Assembly (NCBI GenBank): GCA_013076295.1
Contig: RQOL01000772.1
Span: 2,108,001 to 2,172,000, forward strand
DNA length: 64,000 nucleotides
Reading direction: 5' to 3'
Origin: Sanderia malayensis
Lineage: Eukaryota; Cnidaria; Scyphozoa; Semaeostomeae; Pelagiidae
In this document: piece after piece, positions 11,602 through 24,714 of the stretch
Position numbering within the stretch: position 1 is the stretch's first letter
Layout: every line of letters starts with the position of its first letter
Position numbers and translations under genes: made by a program
Notes under the pieces: generated by a model
Databases searched by the model: none
The model's input: the letters and a program-made list of their open reading frames with translations, nothing else
Told to the model about the DNA's origin: nothing

Positions 11602-12341
11602 AAAATGTGCAATTAATTTTAGAATGAAGGTTAGGTTCAATTAAATTTCCCGCCATTTTCTGCGCCAATTGCAAATGGTAGACTGGGCACTGATCACGTC
11701 AGAAATTTGGGTTTATTTAAAATATTTTCGCATGTGTCATTTTCGTCAAGTCTAACTTATTTGTTTTATGTGGACACTTTTTTAAGTTTGTGAATATTAT
11801 ATCAGCTTTGAGGCATGTTAATATCAGAAAAAAGAGATGGAACTCAGTGTTTGTTGTTTCATTATTGTTTGCTGCATGAAACTGTCAATGTGTTGGAAAT
11901 TTTACTGAAAAATATCAGGCACGTGGGGCCTAAGAAGTCTCCAGGTAAGGTTAATGCTTCGTAACTTCGCTGTGTCCAATTTCTTGTCATGCTTTTTCTT
12001 GTGTAAAGTTATTTAATGTGATATATTTAGCTGTATTATATATGCTACCGACCGCTAAAGTTCTATCCTTATTCCACCCTCTTCAAAATCCAAATTGCAG
12101 CATTATAAAGGTAAGATAAGAGAGAGAAAGACGTGACATTTCGTTCGTTACCAATTTTTTCAATCATGTTATCAAGGTACTTGTCTGGTACTAGTACCGA
12201 TAAAGACACTTTCAAATTACAGCCAAATTCTATCCAAAGAAGTATAAGTTAGAAAACCCCAGTGCGCTAAAAGTACTCAAAAAATGCCTCCTTTCAGGGA
12301 AAAACTCCCAAGCTTCTTGAATTAAAAATATGAGACGAATT
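11602..12341. other. Intergenic region between convergent genes, nothing recognised
   Basis: AT-rich sequence between the ends of APPBP2 (+) and the dynamin-like gene (-). It should hold both 3' UTRs. No gene, RNA or repeat was recognised. Confidence 0.5.
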
Positions 12342-15300
12342 TCACGAAAGGTCATGATCTGCAACACTCTGCTTCAAATAGTCTCCATAAAGTTTCTCCT
12401 ACAAAAGAAATAACTTGAATTATTACCAGTTATTTTCCTGAAAGATTATAGTAATTTCGAGATTTCACCGTTTCACTCGAAAGGCAGCAATGGCTATACT
12501 GAATATTGGGGCTGAAAATCCCGGCTGAAAAATCCGACAATTGTTGACCAACTTCTCATAAAACCTGACCTCAAAGCCTTAACATTTATCACGATAGGTA
12601 GTACTTGAAATTAAAATGTTATAATTTTTCACTTACCTTTTGTGGTTTAACATTGGTTATGATGTAATTTTTCTGTTCGCCTAATCTTCGCTTTTGTTTC
12701 CGAGACAATCTTGGCTTCGTCCTACGAAGTAATAACAATTTTCAACTATAATTATTGCCAGAAAAGTCAACAAATCGAGAAACAAAATCTTTCGTATTGA
12801 CTCTGAACTTGCGTCAAGGTGCGGTTGAATAAAAAGATGCCAGTGATTGAGAAATGGAATAATAAATTGACTTACTTGGACCACAATCGTGATAGAATGA
12901 AAAGAATAAACGCAACGACAGCTATTCCAACTTTGCCATGGAAATGGTACGATCTTGGCATATATGACCAGAAATCGTCAACCGGGTCCTTCAATTCAAC
13001 AAAAAAAATTATTATCAAACATAGAAATACATACCTAAATAAAGAATTAAATAAAAAATATGCAATGCTCGTTTTTTTCTGAACAAATGGTTTGCAATAA
13101 AGTAAAACTAGGGTCTGGGTTTTATACCCCATGCAAAATGCTTAATTTCAGAACAATAAGGTAATTTTATATTCCAAACAACGTGTAAGTTAAATGATAT
13201 TGCTGATTGATAGATAAACTTACTAAATATGGGCCAAGATGCTGGTTAAATCTTTTGGTATCGACAAGAAATGTCAAGCCAACAAATGCCATCATCAAAA
13301 GGGACAAAAAACCAAAGAACCAACTAAACAACTTGGATTTGAAATTATGCTTCCATGCAACACTGCAAAGTAAAATGATACAAAACGATTATTATTCGAC
13401 GAAACAGTTACTAATATTTCGACAGCAAGCTTTAGTGAATGCTGTTTTTATAGCAAATCGATAAGCATTTGCGAAGTCTCGTGAGATGAAGAAGTTTCGT
13501 AACGCCGAATAGCAGACTCGCTACATTGGGTCCCTGTGTTACCTTGCTTGTTTCTCGCTTTAGTGACACATGACATAGCATAGTACGAACAAAGGACGCC
13601 GGGAACTTTAATTAATCGGTTCTAATTAAGGTTAATTAAGTTCTCATAAGATCTCTTCTCCTTGGACAGGCCAAGTAATAGACTTTCATTTGAAATTAGT
13701 CATTCCGTAAATTCTGTTCCGATACACCCCGAAGAAGTAATTTGCAGTATTGTTACTACGTAAAGATAAGCTGAAAGGAAAGATGGGGGTAAAGTCAGAC
13801 TTACGCATCAGCTTCTAATAATTCGTTAATCTTGGATGTGATTGAAAAGCAGTCTTTCTCCAGTGTATTGAGAGTATTCTGAATTGTTTGATTAATCGTC
13901 TTCTCAATTGCTTTGCACACTGAATCAATATTGTTCTCACAACGAGGCTAAGACAGAACAAGATGAATTAGTATCAAGAGAATTTGAGCATTTCCGAATC
14001 GAGGCTGTACATGTAACAGTGGACCAAAGTCCTTGGCGAAAAAAGGGCTATCAATATGTAACCCTCTAAACTCTGTGAGGTTTCTCCAAGCCCCCACTCA
14101 AACTAGAACAATGTTGTTCTGTTTTCTGAACCAGACCCTTTTGGTCACCATGCAAATGGAACTTTTTCGATACTCTGTTTGCCTTTCCCTAGAGACAAGA
14201 TTGTTTGGGGACGAGGGGATGACAGATGGACAGAAAAGTTCCCCACGACTTCCCTCCACTGCTGTAGCATTGATTATAAGAAAATTGAAGAGTTTACACA
14301 AATACCCTGTCAGTAAGACTTGGAATGTAAACAGTAGGCATATCAAATCCACATTTATTGAGACCAGGTCGCTTGCAAAGTTCTTGGGTTATTTGCATGA
14401 GAACACGTTGACGATCACTCTCAGTACCAGCAGTGTCTGCTTTGCTTAAGTAGAATCGAATCTTCTCTGAATCATGTTCATTCAACTTTTCTATGAACAA
14501 ATACAAGCATCATAATCAAATTTGGCACACAGAAAAATGTGTCTAAACAATTAGCCTAGAACATCCAAGTTTCAAATTATCTGGCGTAGAATTAGAGAAT
14601 ATTAGTATACAGTAGTGGACAAAAATCAGGGAAACTTAGGACTTCTCTAGACAAAGGCATATAAAAGCGAGTAGGGCTAGAATGGAATGGCATCCACAGG
14701 GAATAATGCCCCACTAAGAACCTTTGTCCACTACACTATTGTAGCTCATTTTTCACCGACTTAGAGATCTTGTCATATAGACTGAGCAATGTCTCTTTAG
14801 ACTTGCATTGACTTTATACCCAAAGATAGATATCTGAAGAATATTCCACATAAGTTCTTACCAACAATATTCAGAGTTCGTTTGCACAATGCTTGTCCGA
14901 TTGGATCAAAAAAACAGAACACAAGGTCACAAAGGCCACCTAAAATAGAATCAGAATTTTTAGTAATAGGCTATTCTCGTTTTGTCTGAGCTTGTTGTTA
15001 TTAAATGTGTAAAGCAAATCTTACCAAGCCATTCAATAGCTTTGTTGACCTCAAATGGATACAACATATCACCATCTACAAGACCAGGTGTATCAACAAA
15101 CATAACAAGATTAAACTTCTTCTGTTTTGAAGTTGATATCTCAGTTGTTACATAATCTCTGACACCTATGAAATAGCAATGATATAATTAAAGAACTGTA
15201 CTATATGAGCTAATGAAATATCCTCGATTATTAATGAGATTTTAACACTTAAAATCTTCTTTTTAGGATGAATAGATTTGATGAGTGGGTCGGATATCAA

Positions 15301-16302
15301 GGGAAGATGAACTTTGAAATGGTAAGTAAGATTTTGAGAGGATCTTAAGAATTAATTGAAAACTATGGGCTGACTGTCAGATGAACTACTCAATCAACCA
15401 TCAATCACTGTACACAGGCAATCTATCAGTGGATCAAGTAACCAATCAATCAAACCAATGAATCATTTATAATAGCATTATTGAATGAACTCAAATGCTT
15501 ACCTTCAATTTCGGCCAATGGTTTAAAATGGGGGAAAAGATGAAATGTTGCATTGCCCTAGAACAAAATTTGCAAACACACATGGATGAAACTTAGTATG
15601 CTTTAAAGCACAGAGAGCTTAGGTTTCCAACACTTTGGGAATATGTTCAAGTTGATGGATGATAGAATATGACAGTTGATAGACTTACTGTGAGAGATTC
15701 CCTCTTCTTTCCACTTGTAATAAAAGTAAATCCCTGAGTCTCAATAGCAACACCTGTCTTCTGAACATGCTCCTCGACATACCTGCAAAAATCACAGATC
15801 AAATATAATGTCTTGAGACAATAATATGATATTAGTATGTAACAACAATACTGCGAATGCGATACATGTTATGTATTTACCAATTGATAAAAGAACTTTT
15901 GCCAGCGGAATGATTTCCCATAAGCATAACAGTGATTTTTTTCCTTGGAGCAAGAAGAGATATTCCAACACTTTCTGCTATGTCCACCAAACCTTTAAAG
16001 TATAAACAAAACATTACAATACAGTAGTTTCAATACATCTTAGCTTTTTATTTCTATCGATCTATCCTATCGTTTTACGCAAATATCCTCACAAGTCATC
16101 CATAAAGCATCAACCTCTGTCAAATGAAGACGGTAGTGGAGAAAACAAATTGCATGGGCCTAATGGCCTACCTACCTTTTTCTGGTGAAGTTTTGTCGAT
16201 GTATAGTGAATGGCAATCACGTAAGATTTTCTCATTCACGCTTATTCCGGCATTATCTGTCGTATTAGCAGACGCGCGGGCTTTTGAATGTCCAGTTGGC
16301 AT
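12342..16302 (-). CDS. Dynamin/EHD-like large GTPase with two C-terminal membrane segments
   Basis: About 12 exons on the minus strand: 16176-16302 (start MPTGHSKARAS), about 15882-15992 (ITVMLMGNHSAGKSSFINWY), 15690-15782 (VAIETQGFTFITSGKKRES), 15504-15558, 15025-15167 (NLVMFVDTPGLVDGDMLYP), 14862-14940 (LCDLVFCFFDPIGQALCKRT), about 14310-14490 (KIRFYLSKADTAG, CKRPGLNKCGFDMPTVYIPS), 13805-13947 (AIEKTINQTIQNTLNTLEKD), about 13235-13373 (first hydrophobic segment), about 12888-12990 (GIAVVAFILFILSRLW), about 12634-12722 and the last exon ending at 12342. P-loop GNHSAGKSS, DTPG switch and SKAD (G4-like) are all present, so GTP binding is expected. The P-loop context resembles dynamin/EHD membrane-remodelling GTPases, and I recall close relatives in protists and invertebrates but not a named vertebrate orthologue. 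About 440 residues. It was first considered as GIMAP, but the motif context does not fit. It shares a 288-bp divergent promoter with POLD4. Confidence 0.8.
14608..14743. mobile_element. 136-bp MITE in the dynamin-like gene
   Basis: TACAGTAGTGGACAAA and TTTGTCCACTACACTATTGTA are inverted ends about 136 bp apart. TA at both tips suggests a Tc1/mariner-type target. A second fragment with GTGGACCAAAG lies at about 14024. Confidence 0.65.
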
Positions 16303-16590
16303 GATTTCTAAGGCCAAATTGAAGGTATCGAAGCTTGAGAGTTTTATTATGGCCTAAAAAGAATTTTACGGATTGCGGAAGCCTCGTTTTCTTGGAATAA
16401 ACGTGTCACAGCCTCTTATTGAAATTCAATTTGACGTCATCACGAGCAAGTCTGAGCATGAAAGAGATCTGGGCCAAAGCATGTGCACGAATAAGAATCA
16501 AAACAAGGAAAATATCAGCTGATTCAGTTCTGCGGATTTTGAATTGGGAAGGATTTCTTTTTTGATTGCTGCTAGTTTTGCGATTCTAAG
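16303..16590. promoter_or_regulatory. Bidirectional promoter region (dynamin-like gene / POLD4)
   Basis: Only 288 bp separate the two divergent start codons, so both 5' UTRs and both promoters must lie here. A CRE-like TTTGACGTCATCACG is at about 16429-16443. No TATA box is obvious. The promoter role is inferred from spacing. Confidence 0.55.
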
Positions 16591-17265
16591 ATGTCTTCAT
16601 TGATAACTGACACGTTCAAACAAGTCAAGGGAACACGAAATCGCCATGCTAAAAGTTTTCAGAAGTCTAATGAAGTTTCAAAGTTGAAAGAGCAACCAAT
16701 AACAATTAAAAAAGGTACCTAGGCCCATTCTGTTACCTAGTTGGGCTTAATTTCTACAACTCATGCTCACATAATTTAAGTTACAAGACACTAAATTTTC
16801 TATGATTTAATTTCTTGTTTCGTTGATATAATTATGTTGATCTTCTAGATAAATTCTTGGATGAGGTAAAAGATCTGGAAATGTTAAGACAGTTTGATTT
16901 GGAAGCCGAATATGGACCATGCATTGGTAACTACATACTTGTCATCATAATCATCATCATTATCATAGTTATCACCATTAGCTTCATTCATCGTTCGTTT
17001 TGATAGGGATAACACGAATTGAAAGGTGGGAAAGAGCAGAGAAATTTGGATTAAGCCCCCCTAAAAGTGTTAAGAAATTAATTGATGATCATGCTGCAGA
17101 TGAGAGATACTTGCAGTGGTAAGCATTATCATCTTATTGTCTTGCGTTCTGCGGGCGGTTGTTTTATTGCTGGTGTATTTCTGATAGAATTCCCTGTTAA
17201 CTTATACCAGAGTCTAAAATCTACCATGTTTTCATTTTAGTGTATGGCATGATTACAATATTTAA
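16591..17265 (+). CDS. POLD4: DNA polymerase delta subunit 4 (p12)
   Basis: POLD4 is the smallest subunit of replicative DNA polymerase delta; it stabilises the complex and binds PCNA. Exons: 16591-16715 (SLITDTFKQVKGTRNRHAKS), about 16850-16925 (DLEMLRQFDLEAEYGPCIG), about 17007-17119 (ITRIERWERAEKFGLSPPKS, ERYLQ) and 17241-17265 (VWHDYNI then stop). The RQFDL..EYGPC block, the TR..RW.RA...GL.PP block and the short C-terminal WH-Y motif are the family signature. About 113 residues, close to the human 107. The N-terminal LITDTFKQVK is where the PCNA-binding segment lies in the human protein. The last coding exon is only 25 bp. Confidence 0.92.
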
Positions 17266-17746
17266 GCAACACATCTGCCTTCTTGAAGCTTAAATGTCTT
17301 TAGTTTTTGCAAATTTTTGTACAGTTCGGTTTCTATGCTTGTAATAGATGTATTGTAAAAGTAAAGTAAATTATCATATAACGCAATAATCACTTGCTAA
17401 TGTCCAAAGTCATTCTTTTTACCTGCGTAGCAATTCTTTGTGAACAACGTAACAGAATGATTGAGAAGTGATTCCATTGATTGGTTGATTGTGATTAATT
17501 GGATGATCAATTGGCTGATTACTCAAACAAAAAGAGACAACAAAATTGTTGAAACCCAATAAAAATAAATCTTTCAAAAAGTCATGTTTACAACAAGTAA
17601 CACGTTGTAAATAACCTATTTGTTTCGGTAATTATTCCATTCTACAGTCCATCGCTTTATACACACGAATGCTTTGCAAATAACTAGACGAATCGTTGGG
17701 CTTGTAAATATACAGTGCTGAAAAATTACAAAATTTAAAAAACCTA
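17266..17746. other. Convergent 3' UTR interval, POLD4 / carboxypeptidase D
   Basis: Non-coding AT-rich sequence. AATAAAAATAAAT at about 17560 may serve as the POLD4 poly(A) signal. Nothing else was recognised. Confidence 0.5.
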
Positions 17747-20700
17747 TCAGGTCCTGGTGTCATTATCCGAAAAAATTACTTCCTCTTCCGCGTCTGATTC
17801 GTCGGAATAAACACCAGTGAGCAAATTCTTGGAATTAAACGTCTTGATGCCCATGTCATCGAAATATTCTTCTCTGTTCACGTGGCTTGATTCGAGTTTG
17901 ACAAAGCCATTTTTCTTCTTCCTATTTCTATACCATGAACATCGGTAGACCAGGTAAATAACAAGAGCCAGAACCAGAACGATAGACGCAGTTAATGATA
18001 CAAATATTATTGGACGTATACCAAGAATTTTTCGTCTTCTTTCTAATATGAAGTTAACGATCTTTGGACTCTTATCTGTGTGCACGTGCACCAGGAAATT
18101 CTGACCTTCGAAGCCATCTGCTGAAGCTGATACTTTGTAAGAGCCTGGTAACAACAAGCGCCAGTAATCACCGTGTTCAGCGGACTTCACATGATGATCA
18201 CGACCGTTGATTTTGATTTCAGCATTTGGTATGCCTTGCATTGTTCTGGCATCGAAAACAAAGCCCTTTATTCCGCTATGAACCTGTATAAAGAATCACA
18301 AAAATCAAAATAATAAAAACAACTTGTCTTTTACCATTGATTCAGCGCAAGACACGACCATCCTAACATACCCCCGTATTACAAAGATTTAACAGGTTGA
18401 TTCCACTGTCAAATGTTGAAAACACACGGGAGTAACAGAGCCAATAAACTCACCTTCTGCATAAACGTTATCAGTGCTTTCTTATGATCTTTCCAATGAA
18501 CTTGAAGTTCTCCTAACGATGGATATTTACAACAACCAGTGTGAATCGTCAACTCAATACAACTTGCATTGTCATAGCTGTAATCTTGCATCGATCCTGC
18601 ATGTGTATTCCATTTGGCACCATTAACAATGCCACCTTGAAAATGATCATTGACTCGTGGTCCTGGACAGAGAGGACGACCGTGATGCATTGTTGGGTGT
18701 GATTTGGCGTATTCCGATGCAAGATCTCGAAATATGTCGTCATCTTGTGTTGGGTTGACTTCAAGCAGACCGACTGAGCTTGTGTCGTATGGGTAACTTA
18801 CAACAAGAGATCCTCCTTGCAGATTGGCTGATAGAACAAAAGGCCTTGATTTCATCCAATCAGAAACTGCCTTCGTCTCTGGTTGTAGATTCTTCTTGTC
18901 TTTGTTGACTACATGAAACAAAATACATCTGTTGAACATCTCCAATTTCATTTAATCTAGCCAAGTTAGAATCCAGTTCAGAATCAAAAGTAACCAAAAG
19001 ACTAAATAATCTCACCTTTGAAATCTTCATTCAATTCCATACCATTAGCGTTCATCCTGCCTCGATTTGAGCTGCAGTCTCCTTCCGATGCTTCGGCAGC
19101 GCCATCAGGGTTTAACAATGGAAGTATATGGATCCTTGTGCTGTTAATCAGATGGCTTATTGAACGGTCGTGGCTATAGCTCTTACACAAATACTCACTG
19201 AGTAATAACAATAGTTCTCGACCCACAACTTCATTTCCATGCATGCCTGCAAGAAGAATAATGAGATTGTTGATCAGTGAAACCCCCGTTTTAACGACTA
19301 GTTATCAACTAACATGAATAGAAGTCATGTAACTAATCAGGGGATCTTGTGAGATGAATAAACGTACCTGCCATGTACTTGAATTCAGGTTCACCAGGTT
19401 GATGAATACCGGGTTGGTCAGCAATTTCAATCACCCAGAGATCCTTTCCTTTCACTGACTTTCCAATGCTATACAGCCTGACAATAGCTGGGTAGTCAGC
19501 AGCAAGCTTTCTCATAAATGCAACCATCGAGTTATAGTCGTGGATGTGAAAATTCGGGTTTCTATGCAGCGTAAAATCGGCATTGACTTCGTGTAATTTA
19601 CGCATGTCGATCGTCTTAATGCTGCTCTCGAAATGCGGGCTCCTTGCAGTTATGCTGTATCTATCAGGGACGAGATACTTGAAGTACTCTCCACTGTTGC
19701 TTACGTTTGCGTAGAACTCTTTCTTCTCGAAGAATAGAGACGCAAGCTTGACAGGCTGGCCTTTCAAGTCCTTCACAAACCCATGAACGTATGACATGCC
19801 TTGTTCTGCTAAACTCATCAACGATTCCTTATTAGCCTGCCATATTGAAGCGATCTCGTTTTCAGCTGGATATTGACAGCATGAGATGTGCGGTGTAATT
19901 TGTAATGAGTTCAACACTGCGTATGCATACATCGACAGTGTATTGTTCTGTTTTTTCCAGCTACTGCCAGTAATAATGCCATTTGGATAGGGTATTTTGT
20001 CATCCTTTGTACAACCCTTGCCCGTTCGCATTAGCGCATGCTTGCTTGAGTACGAGGTTGAAAGGGCGCGAAATAGCTGTTCATCTGATGTTGTCTTCCT
20101 CTTGATCCTTGAACCGAGAGGTATAGAATCATCTGGTGGATATCTGCAATAGAATTAGATAGCATCAGATGGTAGAATCGTACCAAAACCTGCTTGAACC
20201 AAGCAAACAATGACCTACTAACTTTAACAGCTAAAAATGCTAACCTTACAACCATATCTCCGCCTTCTAGTGCAGCAGAAAATAAGAAATTCCCTTTCGT
20301 CATCCACTTCTTCATTGCTTGGATTTCAACTGGTTCGACTTTATCTTCAAACTGTTAAAATTAGAAAAGAAGGCAGTTCATAGACAGGTTACCATCTCAT
20401 ATCAATACTATCCTTCAAAACTGGTGCCAACAGAGAATGGGGAACATACCATGTTATCTTCTTTTCCAGTGTAAATGAAAAACTGATTATAGAAGTCAGT
20501 TCCTTCATAAAAACTTCCATCACAATCTTCTTTAATCGCATGCGCAATGCCATCCACATTCACCGCTGGCAAAACGTGTATTCGCACATTCCTTAGAAGC
20601 TCGACGACACGTGCGTCCTTCTCTGTGTATTTCTTCGTCAATTGGTGCATAAACATTAGCAGTATCTCCATTCCAATCACGTCATATCCATGCATGACGC

Positions 20701-23700
20701 TCACAAAGGCAATATTGGATTTGACTCGTTTTGATTCGGTGACATCGGCTGTTATTTCCGCGCACATGATTGGTTTGCCTTCTTTGCTGTTGCCAATGGT
20801 GTGGACTTTGAGTAAGTCGGGGAAATGTTGCTCGTGGGTTTTTAAGTACTTTATCATCTCATCATAGTTGTGGTATTTCCAAACTGAAACGGAATAGAAG
20901 GTTGTTAAATTTTTGTCATCAGCTAATTTCAAAAGACAACAAAAGTATAGTAACAACAAGTATAGTGTGGTATGACACTTTGTCGTTGCGTCTGCATAGT
21001 AGCAACCTTGTATCGCATATGGAAAATGAATTTTGCTGCACACATTGCTGTAATATAACTATGAAACAAAAGAGTGCTTCCTTTAAATTACCTGGCTTAT
21101 TAGTTGTCTTTGAAGTTGAATCTAAAATACTGGCAGTAGTTGGAGTTGTCTGTAAGACACGAGCCGTTGTTTCAATAACATTCAGTTGATCAATTGTTTC
21201 TTTAGCAATCGGACCCTCAACTTTATGAACCATCGACAATGGAATAGCTGTAGTCTGCTGGATTAACGATCTCTTCTGAAACAATTTGAAATCTAATTGC
21301 GTTGCCATGGCGGAATTAACAATAACCCGCTTCGTCATTGGCATAAAACCCTCCGCTTCCACGGTAACCTCGTATTTCCCTGGCAACAGCAGTCGGAAGT
21401 AGTCACCAGTCTTCAAAGACTTAACCGGGTGTGTGTTTCCTTGGATGGAAATTGAAGCATTAGATATTCCATTACCCATCGCATTGGTGATCACTCCTTT
21501 AATACCTCTGTGTACCTCCATCATATATCTTAACATTGATATCTTATTGCTGTTCCAATAGGCAGGCATTGCTGCACTTGGTGGGAACTTGTAGCAACCC
21601 ATTTCAATGGTGATCTCAAAGTCATTCGAATTCAAGTAATTGTAATCTTGCATGCCTCCTTTAACCACGTACCAAGCAGCTCCGTTTGTAATACCATGTA
21701 GAAATTGACGCTGTACGCCGTTATCAGGACACGGCTTTCCCATGTGCATTATGGGATGTGCTTCTGAGTAGGCTCTGGCTAAATGCTTAAACAATTCATC
21801 ATCTGCAGTTGGGTTATACTTTTCGTTACCATCTGGAGTATTGTCATATGGGTAATTCACAACCAGTGCACCTCCATGAAGATTGGCGCTCAGCACGAAT
21901 GAACCATTGCGTATCCAATCTGCTACTGCTTTTGTCTCTGGCTGCAAGGCATGTGGCCCCAAACGTTTGTCATACTGATCAGGAAAGTCTCGATTCAAAT
22001 CCACTTTATTGAAATTCAATCGCCCAGGTCCATCTTGCCGTGTTCCCTCTTTTGATGCTTCATATCCGTCTGGATTCATGGATGGCATTAGAAATATCCT
22101 TGTGTTATCAACAATGCTTTTCACAGGCAATTTATCATAATTCAGGCATAGATATTCAATCAATGCCAATATGCATTCCCTCCCAACTACCTCATTACCG
22201 TGCATGTTAGCGATGTAACGGAATTCTGGCTCTCCAATCTCGTGTACCCCTGGGTTGTCAGATATTTCCATCACCCACAGTTGCCTTCCTTTCACAGATT
22301 TTCCAATCGAATAGAGATTTGCTATGTGTGGATATTTCATGGCTATCTGATTGAGAAATATATCCATTTCATTATAATTGTGATGCCTGATGCTAGATGG
22401 CTCGGTTGTAATCTTAAACATTTCTTGTATCTGTGTTGTCAATAACGGCAGAAACCGTGTTGATGTTTTAGAATGGGGCGGCATAGCAACCTTGGTGCCA
22501 TTCACAGAGCTTGTCTTGACTATGCTTGCAGCTCGATCAACAGAACTTTCAGTCAGAATACTCCTCTTTGTCGTGGTTAACTTAAGCAGAGTAGGTACTT
22601 TGGCTGTCACTTTAACATTAGAAGGGACAGTGCTTCTTAGTTTCTGTTTGAGCACAAAATTAACAATACCAGCTTGCCCTGAAGTTACGGTAACATCTGA
22701 TTTACTTGACGCCTCATATCCATCTGCATTAACTTTAACAGTGTACTGGCCTGGCATCAATAATCTCCAATACCAACCATTTTTAGCTGTGGTTACATCG
22801 TGCGAAATTCCCTCAACCACCACCTTAGCTTTAGGTATTGCTTGACCATTTTCATCAGTAACTTTGCCTTTGATTCCCTTATGAACTTGCTCCATAAATG
22901 ACAGTAAGGACTCTTTGTTATTGTTCCACTCTTTGCTGAGCTCAGTTGCTGGGGGATATTTACAGCAGGATAACTCAACGGTAATTTCAAAACAATTGCT
23001 GATCAGATAGTTGAAGTCTTGCATACCACCTGGAACATCGTACCAATGTGCCCCATTTGTAATGCCATTAGGAAAACGCTCTCCTTCGCCACAGCGGGGA
23101 TTTCCCGTTTTCATGATGGGGTGATGCTGGGCATAAACCGAAGCAAGTTGCTTGAACAATTTATCATCTGGTGTTTTGCTGTAGATACCAGATTCCTGGT
23201 GAGTTGGGCCATCGTCAAATGGGTAACTGGCAACAACCGAACCACCATGTAAATTAGCAGATAACACAAATGGATATTTGTATATCCATTTCATTAGGGA
23301 CTGCGTCTCGGGTTGAGCTTTCTTTAGATTGAAATGTTTCCAATTTGTGAACTGATCAGGGAAGTCTCGATTCAAATCAACATTATTGGCATTTGGTCTT
23401 CCCTTCGTTCCTTGACAATCACCAACCTCAGCTTTCTCAAAGCCATCAGGATTCATGGACGGCAGAATAAATATATTTGTATTATTCACAAGCTTCGTTA
23501 CTCTCTCGTCTTTACCGTAATTATCACATAAATACTGGATTAGAAATATCAATATTTCTCGACTAATTACTTCATTCCCGTGCATATTTCCAACATACTT
23601 GAACATCGGTTCGCCATCTTCGATCTCATATGGCCGGTCACTTATCTGCAATGCCCATAAATCACGTCCTTCCACAGACTTTCCGATGCTTTTTAGCCGG

Positions 23701-23867
23701 GAAATAGAGCTGTATTTATTCGCATAAGCTTTTAAAATCCTCTGCAATTCATTGAAATGATGGTAATGGCTTGTGTCCGCCACTGCTGATGAATCACTCC
23801 ATTTTATATGGAGAAACATGATAAATAATAAACCAGGTATCCATAATAATTTATCAAAAGCAGCCAT
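17747..23867 (-). CDS. CPD: Carboxypeptidase D-like transmembrane protein with four carboxypeptidase units
   Basis: A type I membrane metallocarboxypeptidase of the CPD family (M14B). In vertebrates CPD trims C-terminal Arg/Lys from secretory-pathway proteins in the trans-Golgi. Exons: 21092-23867 (2.8 kb), 20450-20886, 20247-20353, 19366-20146, 19014-19247, about 18438-18910, 17747-18283. A signal peptide ([17 protein letters not shown]) begins the protein. Each unit is a carboxypeptidase domain followed by a transthyretin-like domain. Units 1 and 2 keep the zinc ligands HGNE and ANLHGG, the substrate motif DLNRDF and the catalytic Glu (ITVELSC, ITIEMGC). Unit 3 has HGYD, ALEGGD and ITPHISC. 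Unit 4 has HGNE but ELNEDF, ANLQGG and LTIHTGC. Units 3 and 4 should therefore be inactive. A membrane segment ([20 protein letters not shown]) and an acidic cytoplasmic tail ([10 protein letters not shown]) end it. Vertebrate CPD has three units with only the third inactive. No frameshift seen. Starts at the ATG at 23865-23867. Confidence 0.93.
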
Positions 23868-24420
23868 GATAGTATGATTATAATTCTTAGTTTGTTGAGT
23901 AAATTCTCTTTCAAATGACCAGCATTTTGCAGAAATCCATTACATATTTTTCTTATGCTAACACTGCCTCCTCCATATTTGTTGAGCTGCCCCACTGACC
24001 AAACTGAATCGACACGCATGCGCCTTGACTAACTTTGAGGTTTCATCATCGAATTTGTATCAAGAAAAATTTTTCAAGAAAGTCAGTTAAATGTTTCTTT
24101 CAAATCTAAAGTTCCTTTCATCATTTCAAAGACAAAATAAATAATGGCTTAAATGATGATGATGATGATCACTACTATTGATATTCATACTGCATTAAAC
24201 ATTAATACTTTTAGCAACTTACATTTACTCTCTATCTTAACCCCAGTCTATTTCATAACTAGTTGTTAACATTGTTAAAATAACTGCTGCTGTGATGTAA
24301 AACCAATAATCAGCATTAAAGAATCTATCAATTGATTAAAACGAGCTGCGACTAAACTTTCACCGAACAATGGAGTAGTTCAGGGGGTTAAATGTTAACT
24401 TGCTTCTGTCGTATGTGAAG
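23868..24420. other. Upstream of carboxypeptidase D, nothing recognised
   Basis: AT-rich sequence that should include the CPD promoter. There is a short GAT/ATG microsatellite at about 24153-24170. No gene was recognised. Confidence 0.5.
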
Positions 24421-24680
24421 CGCACATTTTAACTCGATAGCCGAATGATTTGCTGTGCCGGCTTGTGCGGGCCAATTTCAAATCTGGCATGAAACATGTA
24501 TGTAAAGCGTGGGGGTAGATGACTAATCTCAACGAGTAAGGGATGACTACATGCTTGATGCTTTGATTCCTTTGACCGTATGCTATTCTCTTCTGCTATG
24601 AAGCGCTCCTGTAGACTAGCGGTAACTTACCTGCACGCTAATCTCAAGACCACTGGTTCAAAACCCGGTGAGAACATTTA
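24421..24680 (+). repeat. Two tRNA-like (SINE-head-like) segments
   Basis: At 24602-24676, GTAGACTAGCGGTAACTTAC resembles a tRNA D arm and CACTGGTTCAAAACCCGGTG makes a T arm with a B-box-like loop. The acceptor stem does not pair. A weaker similar segment lies at 24432-24490 (GCCAATTTCAAATCTGGC). Both resemble tRNA-derived SINE heads rather than tRNA genes. The first lies just before the minisatellite, as at 5718. Confidence 0.5.
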
Positions 24681-24714
24681 ATTTGTGTTTTGATCAATTT
24701 GTAATTTAAATGTC

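Noticed and set aside
12342..16302. GIMAP/AIG1 identity for the GTPase
   Set aside because: The P-loop and following blocks (GNHSAGKSSFINWY, ETQGFTF) fit dynamin/EHD-like proteins instead of the AIG1 pattern.
22390..22845. 151-codon plus-strand frame opposite carboxypeptidase D
   Set aside because: It is a shadow of the conserved CPD coding strand.
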